Counted from the stretch's first letter, positions 17,627 through 26,369 are shown. The stretch is 64,000 nucleotides of DNA from JAICJC01 sp963757605 (GCA_963757605.1 CAVWSF010000001.1:806001-870000), one strand, 5' to 3'. Numbers and translations are program-made. Notes: generated from the letters alone by a model not told the origin.

Positions 17627-18456
17627 ACCGCGTGGCGGCGCAACTCGCGCATCCCGGCGCGGCGGTAGAGCCGCACGGCCCCGGTCGGGTTGTCCGCGTC
17701 GACCTTGAGCCGCACCCCGCCGACCCCGCGCCCGGCGAACTCGGCGAAGACGGCGTAGAGCAGCGCCTCCCCCAGCCCGCGGCCGCGGAACGCGGGCCGG
17801 ACGGCCAGGTCCTTCACGAACCCCTCCGTCCAGCACTGGGCAACCCCGGCCACGATCCCGTCCGCGGCGGCCACGAACACGAGCGCCGGGTCGTAGGAGG
17901 GGTCGCCGGTCACCCACGGCAGCCATTCCTCGTAGGGCGCGACGCGCTCGTCGCTCCCGGCGAAGGCCTCCACCAGCGTGGCGTGCACCTCCGGCGCGTC
18001 GCGCTCGGCGACGAAGGGCCGCAGGCGAATGCCCTCCGGCCACGGCGGCTCGGGCGACGCGCCGGACAGCTCGATGCCCATCTCGAGCACCTGGTGCACA
18101 CGCGTGAACCCGAGCCGCTCGAAGGCGCTGCAGACGTCGCCCTCCCAGCCGGGGAGCACCGCCTCGAGCGGGCCGCCGTGGTGCGAGGCGGCCGCGTCGA
18201 CGAGCGCGCCGAGAGCGGCGTCGATGTCCGCACCCGGCCGGATCCACAGGTCGAGCCCGCCACCGGAGTCGACGGCCGCGTAGCCGTCCAGCGCTCCACC
18301 GGAGCCGTCCACCACCCAGTGGCCGCCCGCCGGATAATGCGCGGCCATGAACTCGCTCGTGGTGCGCGCCTCGCCGTGCACCTGGACGTCCCACGCCCGC
18401 CGCAGGTCGAGGACGCCATCGAGGTCGCCGCGCTCCGCGGGCCGGGCGGCGGCCAC
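17611..18456 (-). CDS. Double GNAT-domain N-acetyltransferase
   Basis: 281 residues with two GNAT folds. The N-terminal copy ('GHWVVDGSGGALDGYAAVDS') is degenerate. The C-terminal copy is canonical, with 'VKDLAVRPAFRGRGLGEALL' (acetyl-CoA pyrophosphate loop, R/QxxGxG/A) and 'VDADNPTGAVRLYRRAGM'. GTG 18456 shares one base with the stop of the upstream quinone-oxidoreductase gene (TAGTG), indicating co-translation. The tandem arrangement resembles mycothiol synthase MshD, but the acceptor substrate cannot be assigned. Confidence 0.85.
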   Translation of the reverse strand: MAAARPAERGDLDGVLDLRRAWDVQVHGEARTTSEFMAAHYPAGGHWVVDGSGGALDGYAAVDSGGGLDLWIRPGADIDAALGALVDAAASHHGGPLEAVLPGWEGDVCSAFERLGFTRVHQVLEMGIELSGASPEPPWPEGIRLRPFVAERDAPEVHATLVEAFAGSDERVAPYEEWLPWVTGDPSYDPALVFVAAADGIVAGVAQCWTEGFVKDLAVRPAFRGRGLGEALLYAVFAEFAGRGVGGVRLKVDADNPTGAVRLYRRAGMRELRRHAVYARG

Positions 18457-19394
18457 TAGCTCATCTCGAGCAGGACCTTGCCGAGCTTCCCCGGCGCCGA
18501 CAGGTGGTCGAACGCCGCCGCGGCCTCGGCGACGGGGAACACCTTGTCGATGACCGGCCGCACGCGGCCCGCCGCCAGGTGCGGCACCACGGAGCGGGCG
18601 AACACCTGCACCGCGGCCGCCTTCTCCTCCATCGACCGGGCCCGCAGCACCGTGCCCATCACGCTCGCCCGCCGGCCCATGAGCGCCCGCAGGGAGAGCT
18701 CGGCATCCGCGCCCGCGCCGGTTCCGACGACGATGATCCGCCCGCGCAGCGCGAGCGCCTCGAGGCTTCCGGTCAGGTTGGCGGCGCCGACGAGCTCCAG
18801 GACGACGTCCACACCGCGCGCCTCCGAGAGCACGCAGGGCTCGGCGCCCATGTCGGTGAGCGCCTCGCGGTGCGAGCGGGAGTTCGCGAGCACGCGGGCG
18901 CCGGCGGCGACGCCGAGCTGCACGGCGGCCGTGCCGACGCCGCCGGAGGCGCCGTTCACGAGCAGCGTCTCGCCGAGCGCGAGCCCGGCCCGGGTGAAGA
19001 CCGCGTCGTGCGCCGTGATGAACGCCTCGGGCACGGCGGCGGCCTCGCGGTCGGTCAGGTCGTCGGGGATGCGGGCCACGTGCCGCTCGTGCACCGCGAC
19101 GGTGTCGGAGAGGCCGCCGCCGCCGACGAGGCCGAACACGCGCTCCCCGGCCCGCCAGGCCGTCACCGCCTCGCCGCAGGCGATCACCGTTCCGGCGATC
19201 TCGAGCCCGGGGATGTCGGCGGGCGACCCCGGCGGAGCGGGGTAGTTGCCTGCCCGCTGGGCGACGTCCGCCGGGTTCAGCGCCGCGTGGGTGGCGCGGA
19301 CCAGCACCTCCGAGGACTGCGGCACGGGATCGGGGCGCTCGTCGACCGCCATGACCTCCGGGCCGCCGGCGCCGTGGAACGTCACGGCGATCAT
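18456..19394 (-). CDS. Zinc-independent MDR oxidoreductase (NADPH:quinone reductase-like)
   Basis: 312 residues of the medium-chain dehydrogenase/reductase quinone-reductase branch. The N-terminal GroES-like part has 'HAALNPADVAQRAGNYPAPP' and 'PGLEIAGTVIACG'; the Rossmann motif is 'LLVNGASGGVGTAAVQLG' near 150, and it ends 'AAAAFDHLSAPGKLGKVLLE'. It lacks the catalytic and structural zinc cysteines of alcohol dehydrogenases, so NADPH-dependent quinone or enone reduction is expected. It forms a two-gene unit with the downstream GNAT gene and is divergent from the FAD-linked dehydrogenase, whose start is 8 bp away. Confidence 0.9.
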   Translation of the reverse strand: MIAVTFHGAGGPEVMAVDERPDPVPQSSEVLVRATHAALNPADVAQRAGNYPAPPGSPADIPGLEIAGTVIACGEAVTAWRAGERVFGLVGGGGLSDTVAVHERHVARIPDDLTDREAAAVPEAFITAHDAVFTRAGLALGETLLVNGASGGVGTAAVQLGVAAGARVLANSRSHREALTDMGAEPCVLSEARGVDVVLELVGAANLTGSLEALALRGRIIVVGTGAGADAELSLRALMGRRASVMGTVLRARSMEEKAAAVQVFARSVVPHLAAGRVRPVIDKVFPVAEAAAAFDHLSAPGKLGKVLLEMS

Positions 19395-19402
19395 CGCCTG
19401 GC

Positions 19403-20779
19403 ATGATGGCAGGCGTGGAGGCCGGACAGCATCACCAGGCGCTCGCGGCGATCGTCGGCGCCGCCGGCGTGCGAGCCCCCGCGCCGCGCGAGTACCTGTC
19501 CGACGGCACGGCCGGGCGCGGGCTCGAGGGGTGGGCGGACGCCGTCGTTCTGCCCGGCTCGACCGAGGAGGTCGCCGCCGTCGTCGCCCATTGCTACGCC
19601 ACCGACCTGGCCATCACGCCCCGTGGCGGAGGCACCGGGTTCGCGGGCGGCGCCGTGCCGCAGGGCGGGATCGTGCTCGGCATGGAGCGGATGGCACGCG
19701 TGCGGGCCTTCGACCCGCTGCTCTGGCGGATCCACGTCGAAGCCGGCGTCCCGACGGCGGAGCTGCAGCGGATCGCGCGCGGAAGCGGCCTTCGCTTCCC
19801 GCCCGATCCCGGAGCCGCCGAGCAGTCGCAGGTGGGCGGCAACGTGGCGACGAACGCCGGCGGCCCGCACGCCTTCAAGTACGGCACGACCCGGGCCTGG
19901 GTGACGGGCATCGAGGCGGTGATCCCACCGGGCGAGGTCGTGACGGCCGGCGGGCCTGTGCGGAAGGACGTGGCCGGCTACGACCTGGTCGGGCTGCTCG
20001 CGGGCTCGGAGGGGACGCTCGGCATCCTGACCGCGGCCTGGCTGCGGCTGATCCCGGCCGCCGAGGTCGCGCTGCCGCTCGCGGGGCTCTTCCCGACCGT
20101 CGAGGCCGGGTGCGCGGCGGTCGAGGCGCTGATGGGAAGCGGGGTCGTGCCGGCCTGCATCGAGTACGTCGACGAGCCGGCGCTGACGGCGATCGGCGGC
20201 GACTTCCCGGGCCGCGCACCCGGCGCCGGGTTCCTCGTCCTGACCGAGGCGGACGGCTCGGCGGCCGAGGCCGCAACCGCGCGCGACGAGCTGCGCGAGG
20301 CGCTCGTCGACGCCGGCGCGACCTGGACGGCCGCGCCCACGGGCGACGGCGTCCCCGCGCTCTGGAGGTGGCGCGAGTCGATCTCGCCACGGGTCACGGC
20401 CGTGCGCGGCGGCAAGCTCGCCGAGGACGTGGCCGTCCCGGTCGACCGCCTGGCGGAGGCGATCCGCGGCGCGGCCGAGATCGGCCGCCGGCACGGGCTC
20501 GACACGATGAGCTGGGGGCACGCCGGCGACGGGAACCTGCACACCAGCTTCCTGGTCGCGCCCGATGACGCCGGCGAGCACGGCCGCGCCGAGGCCGCCT
20601 GCGAGGAGCTCTTCGACCTGGCGCTGCGCCTCGACGGCACGGTGACCGGCGAGCACGGCATCGGGCTCCTCAAACGCTCACACCTGGCGCAGCGGCTCGG
20701 CCCGGCGGGTCAGCGGCTGAACGCCGAGATCAAGCGGGCCTTCGACCCGAAGGGCCTCTTGAACCCGGGCAAGGGCTGA
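19403..20779 (+). CDS. glcD: FAD-binding glycolate/D-lactate dehydrogenase (GlcD family)
   Basis: 458 residues. The N-terminal PCMH FAD domain contains 'ITPRGGGTGFAGGAVPQGG' and 'PGAAEQSQVGGNVATNAGG'; the C-terminal cap has 'SWGHAGDGNLHTSFLV' and 'TVTGEHGIGLLKRSHL', both invariant in GlcD/D-lactate dehydrogenases. It oxidises glycolate or a D-2-hydroxyacid, passing electrons to quinone or an Fe–S partner. GlcE/GlcF are not adjacent, so it may act alone as in actinobacterial D-2-hydroxyacid dehydrogenases. The start could also be GTG 19415, which has CATGAT seven bases upstream. The stop codon lies in the left arm of a palindrome. Confidence 0.9.
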   Translation: MMAGVEAGQHHQALAAIVGAAGVRAPAPREYLSDGTAGRGLEGWADAVVLPGSTEEVAAVVAHCYATDLAITPRGGGTGFAGGAVPQGGIVLGMERMARVRAFDPLLWRIHVEAGVPTAELQRIARGSGLRFPPDPGAAEQSQVGGNVATNAGGPHAFKYGTTRAWVTGIEAVIPPGEVVTAGGPVRKDVAGYDLVGLLAGSEGTLGILTAAWLRLIPAAEVALPLAGLFPTVEAGCAAVEALMGSGVVPACIEYVDEPALTAIGGDFPGRAPGAGFLVLTEADGSAAEAATARDELREALVDAGATWTAAPTGDGVPALWRWRESISPRVTAVRGGKLAEDVAVPVDRLAEAIRGAAEIGRRHGLDTMSWGHAGDGNLHTSFLVAPDDAGEHGRAEAACEELFDLALRLDGTVTGEHGIGLLKRSHLAQRLGPAGQRLNAEIKRAFDPKGLLNPGKG

Positions 20780-20808
20780 AACATTGGCATCAGGCACCGG
20801 TGTTTCAG
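20776..20808. repeat. Palindromic unit spanning two convergent stop codons
   Basis: Perfect 8-nt arms CTGAAACA and TGTTTCAG flank a 17-nt core containing TCAGGCACC. The TGA stop of the glcD-like gene is in the left arm and that of the convergent amidinotransferase-family gene in the right arm, so the unit exactly bridges both gene ends. It resembles two further units at 46490–46519 and 47047–47077. It may be a bidirectional terminator or a REP-like mobile palindrome (inference). Confidence 0.6.
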
Positions 20809-21806
20809 GCCGGGTCGCGGCGGAGCTCCATCGTGGAGCAGTGGATGCCGCCGCCGTTCTTGTGCAGCTCGAAGTACGGGATCCGCACGACCTCGATCCC
20901 GCGCTTCTCGAGGAGCTCGGCCGTGCGGGGCGAGTCGTCGGGCATGATCACGCGCCCCGGGCGGACGGTCAGGCAGTTGATCCCCCACTCCTCGCCGGGA
21001 TGGCACCAGATCGGCTCGATCCCGAGCTCGGCCAGCCGGTCGAGGAACCAGTGCGGGAGGCCGGGCGCGTCCACGAGCGCCTTGTCGACGTCGACCATGC
21101 CGAGGTGAGCGTCGATGTGGATCGAGAAGCCGCCCATCGGGACGACGAGCAGCTCGATGCCGATCCGCGCGAGCAGGTCGCGCAGCTGCTCGGCCGCCTC
21201 GGCGTTGCAGCGGATCGAGGTGCCGAACGCGGCGACGCGCGGCGTCAGCTTGACGAAGGTGCCGCCCTCGAACATCCCCGTCCCGACGATCGTCTGGAGG
21301 ATCGGAACGCCGAGCGCGGCGACGGCGCGGGTCACGCTCGCCTCCTCGCCGCGGCGCATGAGCGGCGCCATGCGGCCGATGACGACGCCGCCGGGCACCG
21401 AGGCGAGCGGGTCGCGGGTGTAGATGGCCTTCGTGAAGCGCGGCGCGAGCGGGTCGGCGAGGTGGACGCTGACGCCCTCCGCCTCGAGCGCGGCGACGAG
21501 CCCGCCGTGCTGGGCGGCGACGACGTCGAGGTCGGGCGGCACTGGATCGGTCCAGTACCAGCCGCCCGCTGGGTCGACCAGCGCCTGGGCGCTCTCGTCC
21601 CACGCGTCGGCCGTGATCTGAGCGAGCTCTTCGCCCGGCCGGCGCATCAGGACGTCATGCAGGACGCCGACCTCGTCGTGCGATCCCCACCGGGCGCCCC
21701 AGACCCGCTCCAGCTCGCCGGGGTCGTGGAACCCCGGCTCGGGCACGGGCGGGCACAGCACCTGGTGGTACTCGACCGGCGCGCGGGCTGCCTCGTCCCG
21801 GAGCAT
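20805..21806 (-). CDS. Amidinotransferase/dimethylarginine dimethylaminohydrolase-family protein
   Basis: 333 residues of the guanidine-modifying pentein superfamily. Visible signatures are 'MFEGGTFVKLTPRVAAFGTS', the catalytic-His segment 'MGGFSIHIDAHLGMVDVDKA', and the nucleophilic cysteine in 'NGGGIHCSTMELRRDP' near the C-terminus. Such enzymes either hydrolyse (arginine deiminase, DDAH) or transfer amidino groups (StrB-like); sequence alone does not decide. ATG 21806 is preferred because TACCAT lies six bases upstream; an in-frame start at 21821 is less likely. It faces the zinc alcohol dehydrogenase across 26 bp. Confidence 0.85.
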   Translation of the reverse strand: MLRDEAARAPVEYHQVLCPPVPEPGFHDPGELERVWGARWGSHDEVGVLHDVLMRRPGEELAQITADAWDESAQALVDPAGGWYWTDPVPPDLDVVAAQHGGLVAALEAEGVSVHLADPLAPRFTKAIYTRDPLASVPGGVVIGRMAPLMRRGEEASVTRAVAALGVPILQTIVGTGMFEGGTFVKLTPRVAAFGTSIRCNAEAAEQLRDLLARIGIELLVVPMGGFSIHIDAHLGMVDVDKALVDAPGLPHWFLDRLAELGIEPIWCHPGEEWGINCLTVRPGRVIMPDDSPRTAELLEKRGIEVVRIPYFELHKNGGGIHCSTMELRRDPA

Positions 21807-21832
21807 GCCGCGATGGTACAACCCTGATCGAG

Positions 21833-22924
21833 ATGCGCGCCGCCGTCCTGCACGAGCATCGAAGGCCGTTCACGATCGAGGAGCTCGACCTGGCGCCGCC
21901 CGGGCCGGCGGAGGTCGAGGTCAGGCTGCACGCGAGCGGCGTCTGCCGAAGCGACTGGAACACGGTCACGGGCGACACCCCGAGCCCGCTTCCAGCCGTG
22001 CTGGGCCACGAGGGTGCGGGCGTCGTCGCGAGCGTCGGCCCGGGCGTCGAGAGCGTCGCGCCCGGCGACCACGTCGTCCTCTCGTGGCTGCCGGCGTGCG
22101 GCCGCTGCCGCCACTGCACGAGCGGCCGGCTCACGCTCTGCGACGTGGCGGCGCCGGCGCTCCTGGCCGGGACGCTGCTCGACGGGACGACCCGGCTCTC
22201 GCTCGACGGCCGGCCCGTCCACCACTACTCCTTCCTCTCCACGTTCGCCGAGCGCGCGGTCGTCCCGGAGGCGAGCTGCGTGCGCATCCGCGCGGATGCG
22301 CCGTTCACCGTCGCAGCGCTGGTCGGCTGTGCGATCACGACCGGCTGCGGCGCGGTGCTGAACCGGGCCCGGGTCGGGGCGGGGAGCTCGCTGGCGGTGT
22401 TCGGTGCGGGCGGCGTCGGCCTCTCGGCGATCATGGCCGCCCGGCTCGCCGGCGCCACGACGATCCTCGCCGTAGACCCGGCCGCGCCACGGCGGGCGGT
22501 CGCCCTGGAGCTCGGCGCCACCCACGCGGTGGGCCCGGACGAGGCCCAGGAGGCGATCGCCGACCTGACCGGCGTGGGCGCCGACCACGCGATCGAGTCG
22601 AGCGGCGCACCGGGCGCGGTCGCCGCCGCCTACCGCGCCATCCGTCGTGGCGGCACGCTGGTCTGCGTCGGCATCCCGCCGGAGACCGCCGTCGTCGAGC
22701 TCCCCGGCGCCGCCCTCGTCCGCGACGAGAAGGTGGTGACCGGGAGCCTCTACGGGTCGTGCCGCCCGCACACCGATATGCCGATGCTGCTCGACCTCTA
22801 CCTCGAGGGCCGGCTGCCGCTCGACCGCCTCGTCGGGGCGACGTACCCGCTCGACGAGATCGACCGGGCCTTCGCCGATCTGCGCGAGGGCGGCGGCGTC
22901 CGGACACTGATCGATCTGACGTAG
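21833..22924 (+). CDS. Zinc-dependent alcohol dehydrogenase (NDMA-dependent type)
   Basis: 363 residues of the zinc MDR family. Catalytic zinc ligands are in 'SGVCRSDWNTVTGD' and 'VLGHEGAGVV'; structural zinc cysteines are in 'PACGRCRHCTSGRLTLC'; the NAD motif is 'LAVFGAGGVGLSAIM' near 187. The long segment after the zinc lobe ('LLDGTTRLSLDGRPVHHYSF') resembles the NDMA-dependent alcohol dehydrogenases of Rubrobacter-like actinobacteria, whose NAD is tightly bound. Fae follows 30 bp downstream, so formaldehyde or an alcohol yielding it is an attractive substrate (inference). First gene of a four-gene plus-strand operon. Confidence 0.9.
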   Translation: MRAAVLHEHRRPFTIEELDLAPPGPAEVEVRLHASGVCRSDWNTVTGDTPSPLPAVLGHEGAGVVASVGPGVESVAPGDHVVLSWLPACGRCRHCTSGRLTLCDVAAPALLAGTLLDGTTRLSLDGRPVHHYSFLSTFAERAVVPEASCVRIRADAPFTVAALVGCAITTGCGAVLNRARVGAGSSLAVFGAGGVGLSAIMAARLAGATTILAVDPAAPRRAVALELGATHAVGPDEAQEAIADLTGVGADHAIESSGAPGAVAAAYRAIRRGGTLVCVGIPPETAVVELPGAALVRDEKVVTGSLYGSCRPHTDMPMLLDLYLEGRLPLDRLVGATYPLDEIDRAFADLREGGGVRTLIDLT

Positions 22925-22954
22925 TCCCGCACTTCTTCGATACCGTGTCAGCCG

Positions 22955-23482
22955 ATGGACGGCGGCCTCGACAAGGTGGACGGACGCTTCGGCGAGGCGT
23001 GGGCGGGCACCGTGCCCGACGGAAGCCACGTGAACCTCGTGCTGGCGCGGCGCGGGTCGCCGACCGCGGCGGCCGCCGCGTCCGCGTTCGCGGCGCCGGG
23101 CCCCGGCCACGCGCCCGTGATGGCCTGCCTCGGGGCCGGAAACGCCGTGCGGCCCGCGACGATCGTCCTCAACAAGGCCACGATCGCCTCCGAGCTGCAC
23201 GGCCTGATCACCTGGGGCGCGGCCCAGCTCGGGATCGCCGCCGGCATCATGGACTGCGTCGCCGAGGGCATCCTGACCGAGGACGACGCGGCCGACCTCG
23301 TGATCCTCGTCGCGGTGTGGGTCGACCCGGACGCCGCCGACGAGACCGCCGTCCGGACCGCGAACCGGGAGGCGGTCCGGCGAGCGGTCGAGGATGCGCT
23401 CTCGAATGACCGCTCCGCGCGGATCCGCGAGCTCCTCGACCTTCGCGACAGCGCCACCAACGCGTTCTATTCGGGCTCATAA
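22955..23482 (+). CDS. fae: Formaldehyde-activating enzyme (Fae)
   Basis: 175 residues, matching Fae length. It aligns along the family: 'GEAWAGTVPDGSHVNLVLAR' contains the catalytic histidine position and the following RGSP; 'PGHAPVMACLGAGNAVRPAT' and 'IVLNKATI' are the pterin-site segments. Fae condenses formaldehyde with tetrahydromethanopterin, and paralogues may use other pterins. ATG 22955 has TACCGT eight bases upstream. No H4MPT-pathway genes (mch, mtdB, fhcABCD) are in the window, so a detoxification paralogue is possible. It sits between an alcohol dehydrogenase and an enolase-superfamily gene. Confidence 0.87.
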   Translation: MDGGLDKVDGRFGEAWAGTVPDGSHVNLVLARRGSPTAAAAASAFAAPGPGHAPVMACLGAGNAVRPATIVLNKATIASELHGLITWGAAQLGIAAGIMDCVAEGILTEDDAADLVILVAVWVDPDAADETAVRTANREAVRRAVEDALSNDRSARIRELLDLRDSATNAFYSGS

Positions 23483-23486
23483 GCCC

Positions 23487-24593
23487 TTGCGGCTCCACGC
23501 GATCGAGACGCGCTCGTACCGCCTGCCGCTCGACCCGCCCTTCTTCGCTGCCTGGGACCCCGAGCCGCGGACGCATCTCGACGCGACGCTCACGGTCGTC
23601 ACCTCCGACGACGGCACCACGGGCTGCGCCAGCGGCGACGCGCTCCCCGACCGCGCGCTCCTCGAGCGGCACCTGCGTGACGTCGACTTGGAGGATGCGG
23701 CCGCGGTGCACGAGGTGTGCCGCACGGTCGACTTCCACGGCGGTCGGACGTGGACGTGCGAGGTGGGGATCTGGGACCTGGTCGGCCGCGCCGCCGACCG
23801 GCCGCTGTGGCAGCTCCTGGGCGGGCGGAACGCGTCGCTCACGGCGTACGCATCGAGCGGCGAGCGGGTCGAGCCGGACGAGCGTGTGCGCCGGTGCGTC
23901 GCGCTTCGCGACGCCGGCTGGCGGGCGGTGAAGCTCCGGGTCGGGAAGGCGGGGCCCGCCGAGACGGCCGAGCTGGTGGGGGCCGTGCGGGCTGCGGTCG
24001 GGCCCGACATGGCCGTGATGGTCGACGCCAACCAGGGTTGGCGCATGCCCGGCGATCGCACGCCACCATGGGACGTCGCCACCGCAACCGCCTACGCCCG
24101 CGCGCTCGAGCCGCACGACGTCCACTGGCTCGAGGAGCCGCTCCCCTGCTCGGACGTCGAGGGCTACGCGGAGCTGCGCCGCGCCACCGAGATCCGGATC
24201 GCGGCCGGCGAGATGGTGCGAAGCGAGCACGAGGCCCGCGACCTCGTCCTGCGCGGCGGCCTGGACGTGCTCCAGTGCGACGTCGTACTGGCGGGCGGGG
24301 TCGAGGGCTGCCGGCGCCTGTCCGCGCTCGCCGATGCCCACGGCGCCTCCTGGTCGCCGCACACGTGGTCGCACGGCCACGGGCTCCTGGCCAACCTGCA
24401 CGTGGCGCTCGCGGTGTCGTCGAACGAGTTCCTGGAGGTGCCGTACGACCCGCCCGGCTGGACGCCGGAGCGGCGCGACTTCCCGCTGCGCCGGCCGGTC
24501 GAGGTGTCGCAGGGCACGCTGGCCCCGCCGCCCGGGCCGGGCCTGGGCGCGGAGGTCGACCTGGCCGACCTGGAGCGGTGGAGGACCGGATGA
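23487..24593 (+). CDS. Enolase-superfamily (mandelate racemase/muconate lactonizing) enzyme
   Basis: 368 residues from TTG 23487, the first usable start after the fae stop 4 bp upstream. Barrel motifs are 'WRAVKLRVGKAG' (KxR in place of the usual KxK), metal ligands Asp in 'VMVDANQGW', Glu in 'WLEEPLP' and Glu in 'AAGEMVRSE', then the Asp in 'LQCDVVLAGG' and His in 'WSPHTWSHGHG', the His–Asp dyad of the mandelate racemase subgroup. Likely a sugar-acid dehydratase or racemase; the Lys-to-Arg change suggests an acid/sugar dehydratase rather than a racemase (inference). Its stop overlaps the lyase-like gene by 4 nt. Confidence 0.87.
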   Translation: MRLHAIETRSYRLPLDPPFFAAWDPEPRTHLDATLTVVTSDDGTTGCASGDALPDRALLERHLRDVDLEDAAAVHEVCRTVDFHGGRTWTCEVGIWDLVGRAADRPLWQLLGGRNASLTAYASSGERVEPDERVRRCVALRDAGWRAVKLRVGKAGPAETAELVGAVRAAVGPDMAVMVDANQGWRMPGDRTPPWDVATATAYARALEPHDVHWLEEPLPCSDVEGYAELRRATEIRIAAGEMVRSEHEARDLVLRGGLDVLQCDVVLAGGVEGCRRLSALADAHGASWSPHTWSHGHGLLANLHVALAVSSNEFLEVPYDPPGWTPERRDFPLRRPVEVSQGTLAPPPGPGLGAEVDLADLERWRTG

Positions 24594-26062
24594 CCGACCC
24601 GCTCGTCCTCACCGGCTTCGACCTGAGCGCCGGCGGTGTCGAGGACGTGGCCCGCCACGGCCGCCCCGTCGCGCTCGCTCCCGAGGCGGTCGCGCGGATG
24701 GCCGAGGGCTGGGAGATCGTCCAGGAGGCCGTGCGGGCGGGTGCCGCGGTGTACGGGCTCACCACGGGCGTCGGCGCCCACAAGCGGGTCTCGATGAGCG
24801 CCGAGCAGCTCGAGCATTTCAATCGCCTGCTGCTCCCGAGCCACCGCGTCGGCCAGGGCCCGCACGCACCCGCCGAGGTGGTGCGGGCGGCGCTGCTTCG
24901 GCTCGTGAACGGGTTTGCGAGCGGGACGACCGGCGTGCGCCCCGAGCTTGCCGCGCGGCTCGTGGACGGGCTGAACGCCGGCGAGACACCCGGCGTGCGG
25001 ATGCTGGGCTCGGTCGGCCAGGCCGACCTGGCGCCGATGGCCGACCTGGCCCACGGCGTCATCGGCGACTTCCCGCTCAGGGGCACCGAGACGCTCTCGC
25101 TCGTGAACTCGAACGCATTCTCGACCGGGATCGCGACGCTCGCGCTGGCGGACTGCCACACGCTCCTGGACTCCCTGGACGTCGCCGGCGCGCTCGACCT
25201 GGAGGCGTTCGCCGCCAACCTGAGCGTGCTGCACCCGGCGGTCGCGCGCGTGCGTCCGTACCCCGGGCTCGTGCGCTCGATCGAGCGGCTGCGCGAGCTA
25301 CTGCGCGACAGCTATCTGTGGGACGACGGCGCGGCCCGGAACCTGCAGGACCCGCTGACGTTCCGAAACCTCGCCCATGTGCACGGCGCCGCACGCGACG
25401 CGCTCGATCACGCCGACGCGACGCTGGCCGTCGAGCTGAACGCCTCGCAGCAGAACCCGCTGCTCGTGCTGGAGGAGCGCCGCTTCATCTCGGTCGCGAA
25501 CTACGACGTGCTGCCGCTGGCAGCCGCGCTCGACCTCGTCCGGATCTCGCTTGCACCGGTGCTCACCTCGGCCTGCGAGCGGACGCTGAAGCTGCTCGCG
25601 AGCCAGTTCTCGGGCCTCGCGCTCGGGCTCTCGGCCGACCCGAGCTCGCCGGAGGACGCGCTCTCCGAGTTCGGCGTCGCCACGGCCGCGCTCGCCGGCG
25701 AGGCCCGCCTGCTCGCCCAACCGGTCTCGTTCGAGCTCGCGACGACCAGCATCGCCGAAGGCATCGAGGACCGGATGACGATGGCGCCGCTCGGTGCCCG
25801 CCGGCTGGACGAGATGGTCGGGCTCGGCGAGCGCATCGCGGCGATCGAGCTGGTCGTCGCCGCCCAGGCCGTCGACCTGCGCCGGCCGCCGCGGCTCGGC
25901 CACGCGACCGGCGAGCTGCACCACCTCGTCCGCAGGGCCATCGCGTTCACGGGCGTCGGCCACGAACCGCCGCAGGATCTCGTCCCGATGCTGACCCTGC
26001 TTCGCTCCGGGGCGGTCGCGGCCTGCGGGCTGAGCCCGGGCGAGCCGTCGGCAGGTTCTTGA
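24590..26062 (+). CDS. Histidine/aromatic ammonia-lyase homologue lacking the MIO triad
   Basis: 490 residues, normal for the HAL/PAL family and clearly homologous: 'AAVYGLTTGVGAHKRVSM' (N-terminal Tyr–Gly–x–x–Thr–Gly–x–Gly), 'LNASQQNPLLVL', 'ISVANYDVLPLAAALD', and a C-terminal 'HEPPQDLVPMLTLLRSG'. The prosthetic-group site should read GSVG-ASG-DLAPLA but reads 'GSVGQADLAPMADLAHG': Ala-Ser-Gly is replaced by Gln-Ala, one residue short, so the MIO electrophile cannot form. The catalytic Tyr of the QDPYS motif is also lost ('LQDPLTFRNL'). A different, MIO-independent reaction is implied. It is last in the operon with Zn-ADH, Fae and the enolase-family gene, overlapping the latter by ATGA. Confidence 0.88.
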   Translation: MTDPLVLTGFDLSAGGVEDVARHGRPVALAPEAVARMAEGWEIVQEAVRAGAAVYGLTTGVGAHKRVSMSAEQLEHFNRLLLPSHRVGQGPHAPAEVVRAALLRLVNGFASGTTGVRPELAARLVDGLNAGETPGVRMLGSVGQADLAPMADLAHGVIGDFPLRGTETLSLVNSNAFSTGIATLALADCHTLLDSLDVAGALDLEAFAANLSVLHPAVARVRPYPGLVRSIERLRELLRDSYLWDDGAARNLQDPLTFRNLAHVHGAARDALDHADATLAVELNASQQNPLLVLEERRFISVANYDVLPLAAALDLVRISLAPVLTSACERTLKLLASQFSGLALGLSADPSSPEDALSEFGVATAALAGEARLLAQPVSFELATTSIAEGIEDRMTMAPLGARRLDEMVGLGERIAAIELVVAAQAVDLRRPPRLGHATGELHHLVRRAIAFTGVGHEPPQDLVPMLTLLRSGAVAACGLSPGEPSAGS

Positions 26063-26132
26063 CGCTCGGGTAGCCGCGCCCGGGCGGGCGGGCGGGGAGC
26101 GTCACACGAGGCACGCGAAGCGTCACGTGGCG

Positions 26133-26178
26133 GTCACGGAAGACGCCGAATGTCGTTCCAGTCGACCGACAAGTGTCG
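26133..26178. repeat. Partial copy of the repeat upstream of the MttB gene
   Basis: A 46-bp segment (GTCACGGAAGACGCCGAATG… to AAGTGTCG) matching the distal third of the two longer repeats that follow. It retains the dyad TGTCG-N11-CGACA. About 28 bp before it is an 'ACACGAGGCAC' block that recurs near 26352, so the original unit was longer. It lies 70 bp after the end of the lyase-like gene. Confidence 0.7.
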
Positions 26179-26184
26179 CTTCCC

Positions 26185-26320
26185 GCCGCCTGACCCCGGG
26201 CTCGCTTCGTCGCTGATCGTGTCGTAGAGCCGCGCCGGCCGGTTCTGGCGGCGGCACGCCGGATCACACAACCGTCACGGAACACACCGAATGTCGTTTC
26301 AGTCCACCGACAACCGTCGG
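26185..26320. repeat. 136-bp intergenic direct repeat, copy A
   Basis: First of two 136-bp copies differing at only a few positions, offset by 185 bp. It opens GCCGCCTGACCCCGGGCTCG and closes CCGACAACCGTCGG, a short inverted repeat. The dyad TGTCG-TTTCAGTCCAC-CGACA is inside. No coding frame is preserved between copies. With copy B and the partial copy it fills the 465-bp gap before the MttB-family gene; I see no gene there. Confidence 0.85.
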
Positions 26321-26369
26321 CTCCAACGCTGATCAGCCGGCCACCACTCGCACACGAGGCACCCGTACT

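Noticed and set aside
26293..26316. PafBC/RecA-NDp damage-inducible promoter (TTGTCGGTGG on the minus strand of repeat copy A)
   Set aside because: The hexamer at the required spacing is GACATT rather than TAnnnT, it points away from the MttB gene, and the other copies lose the terminal GG.
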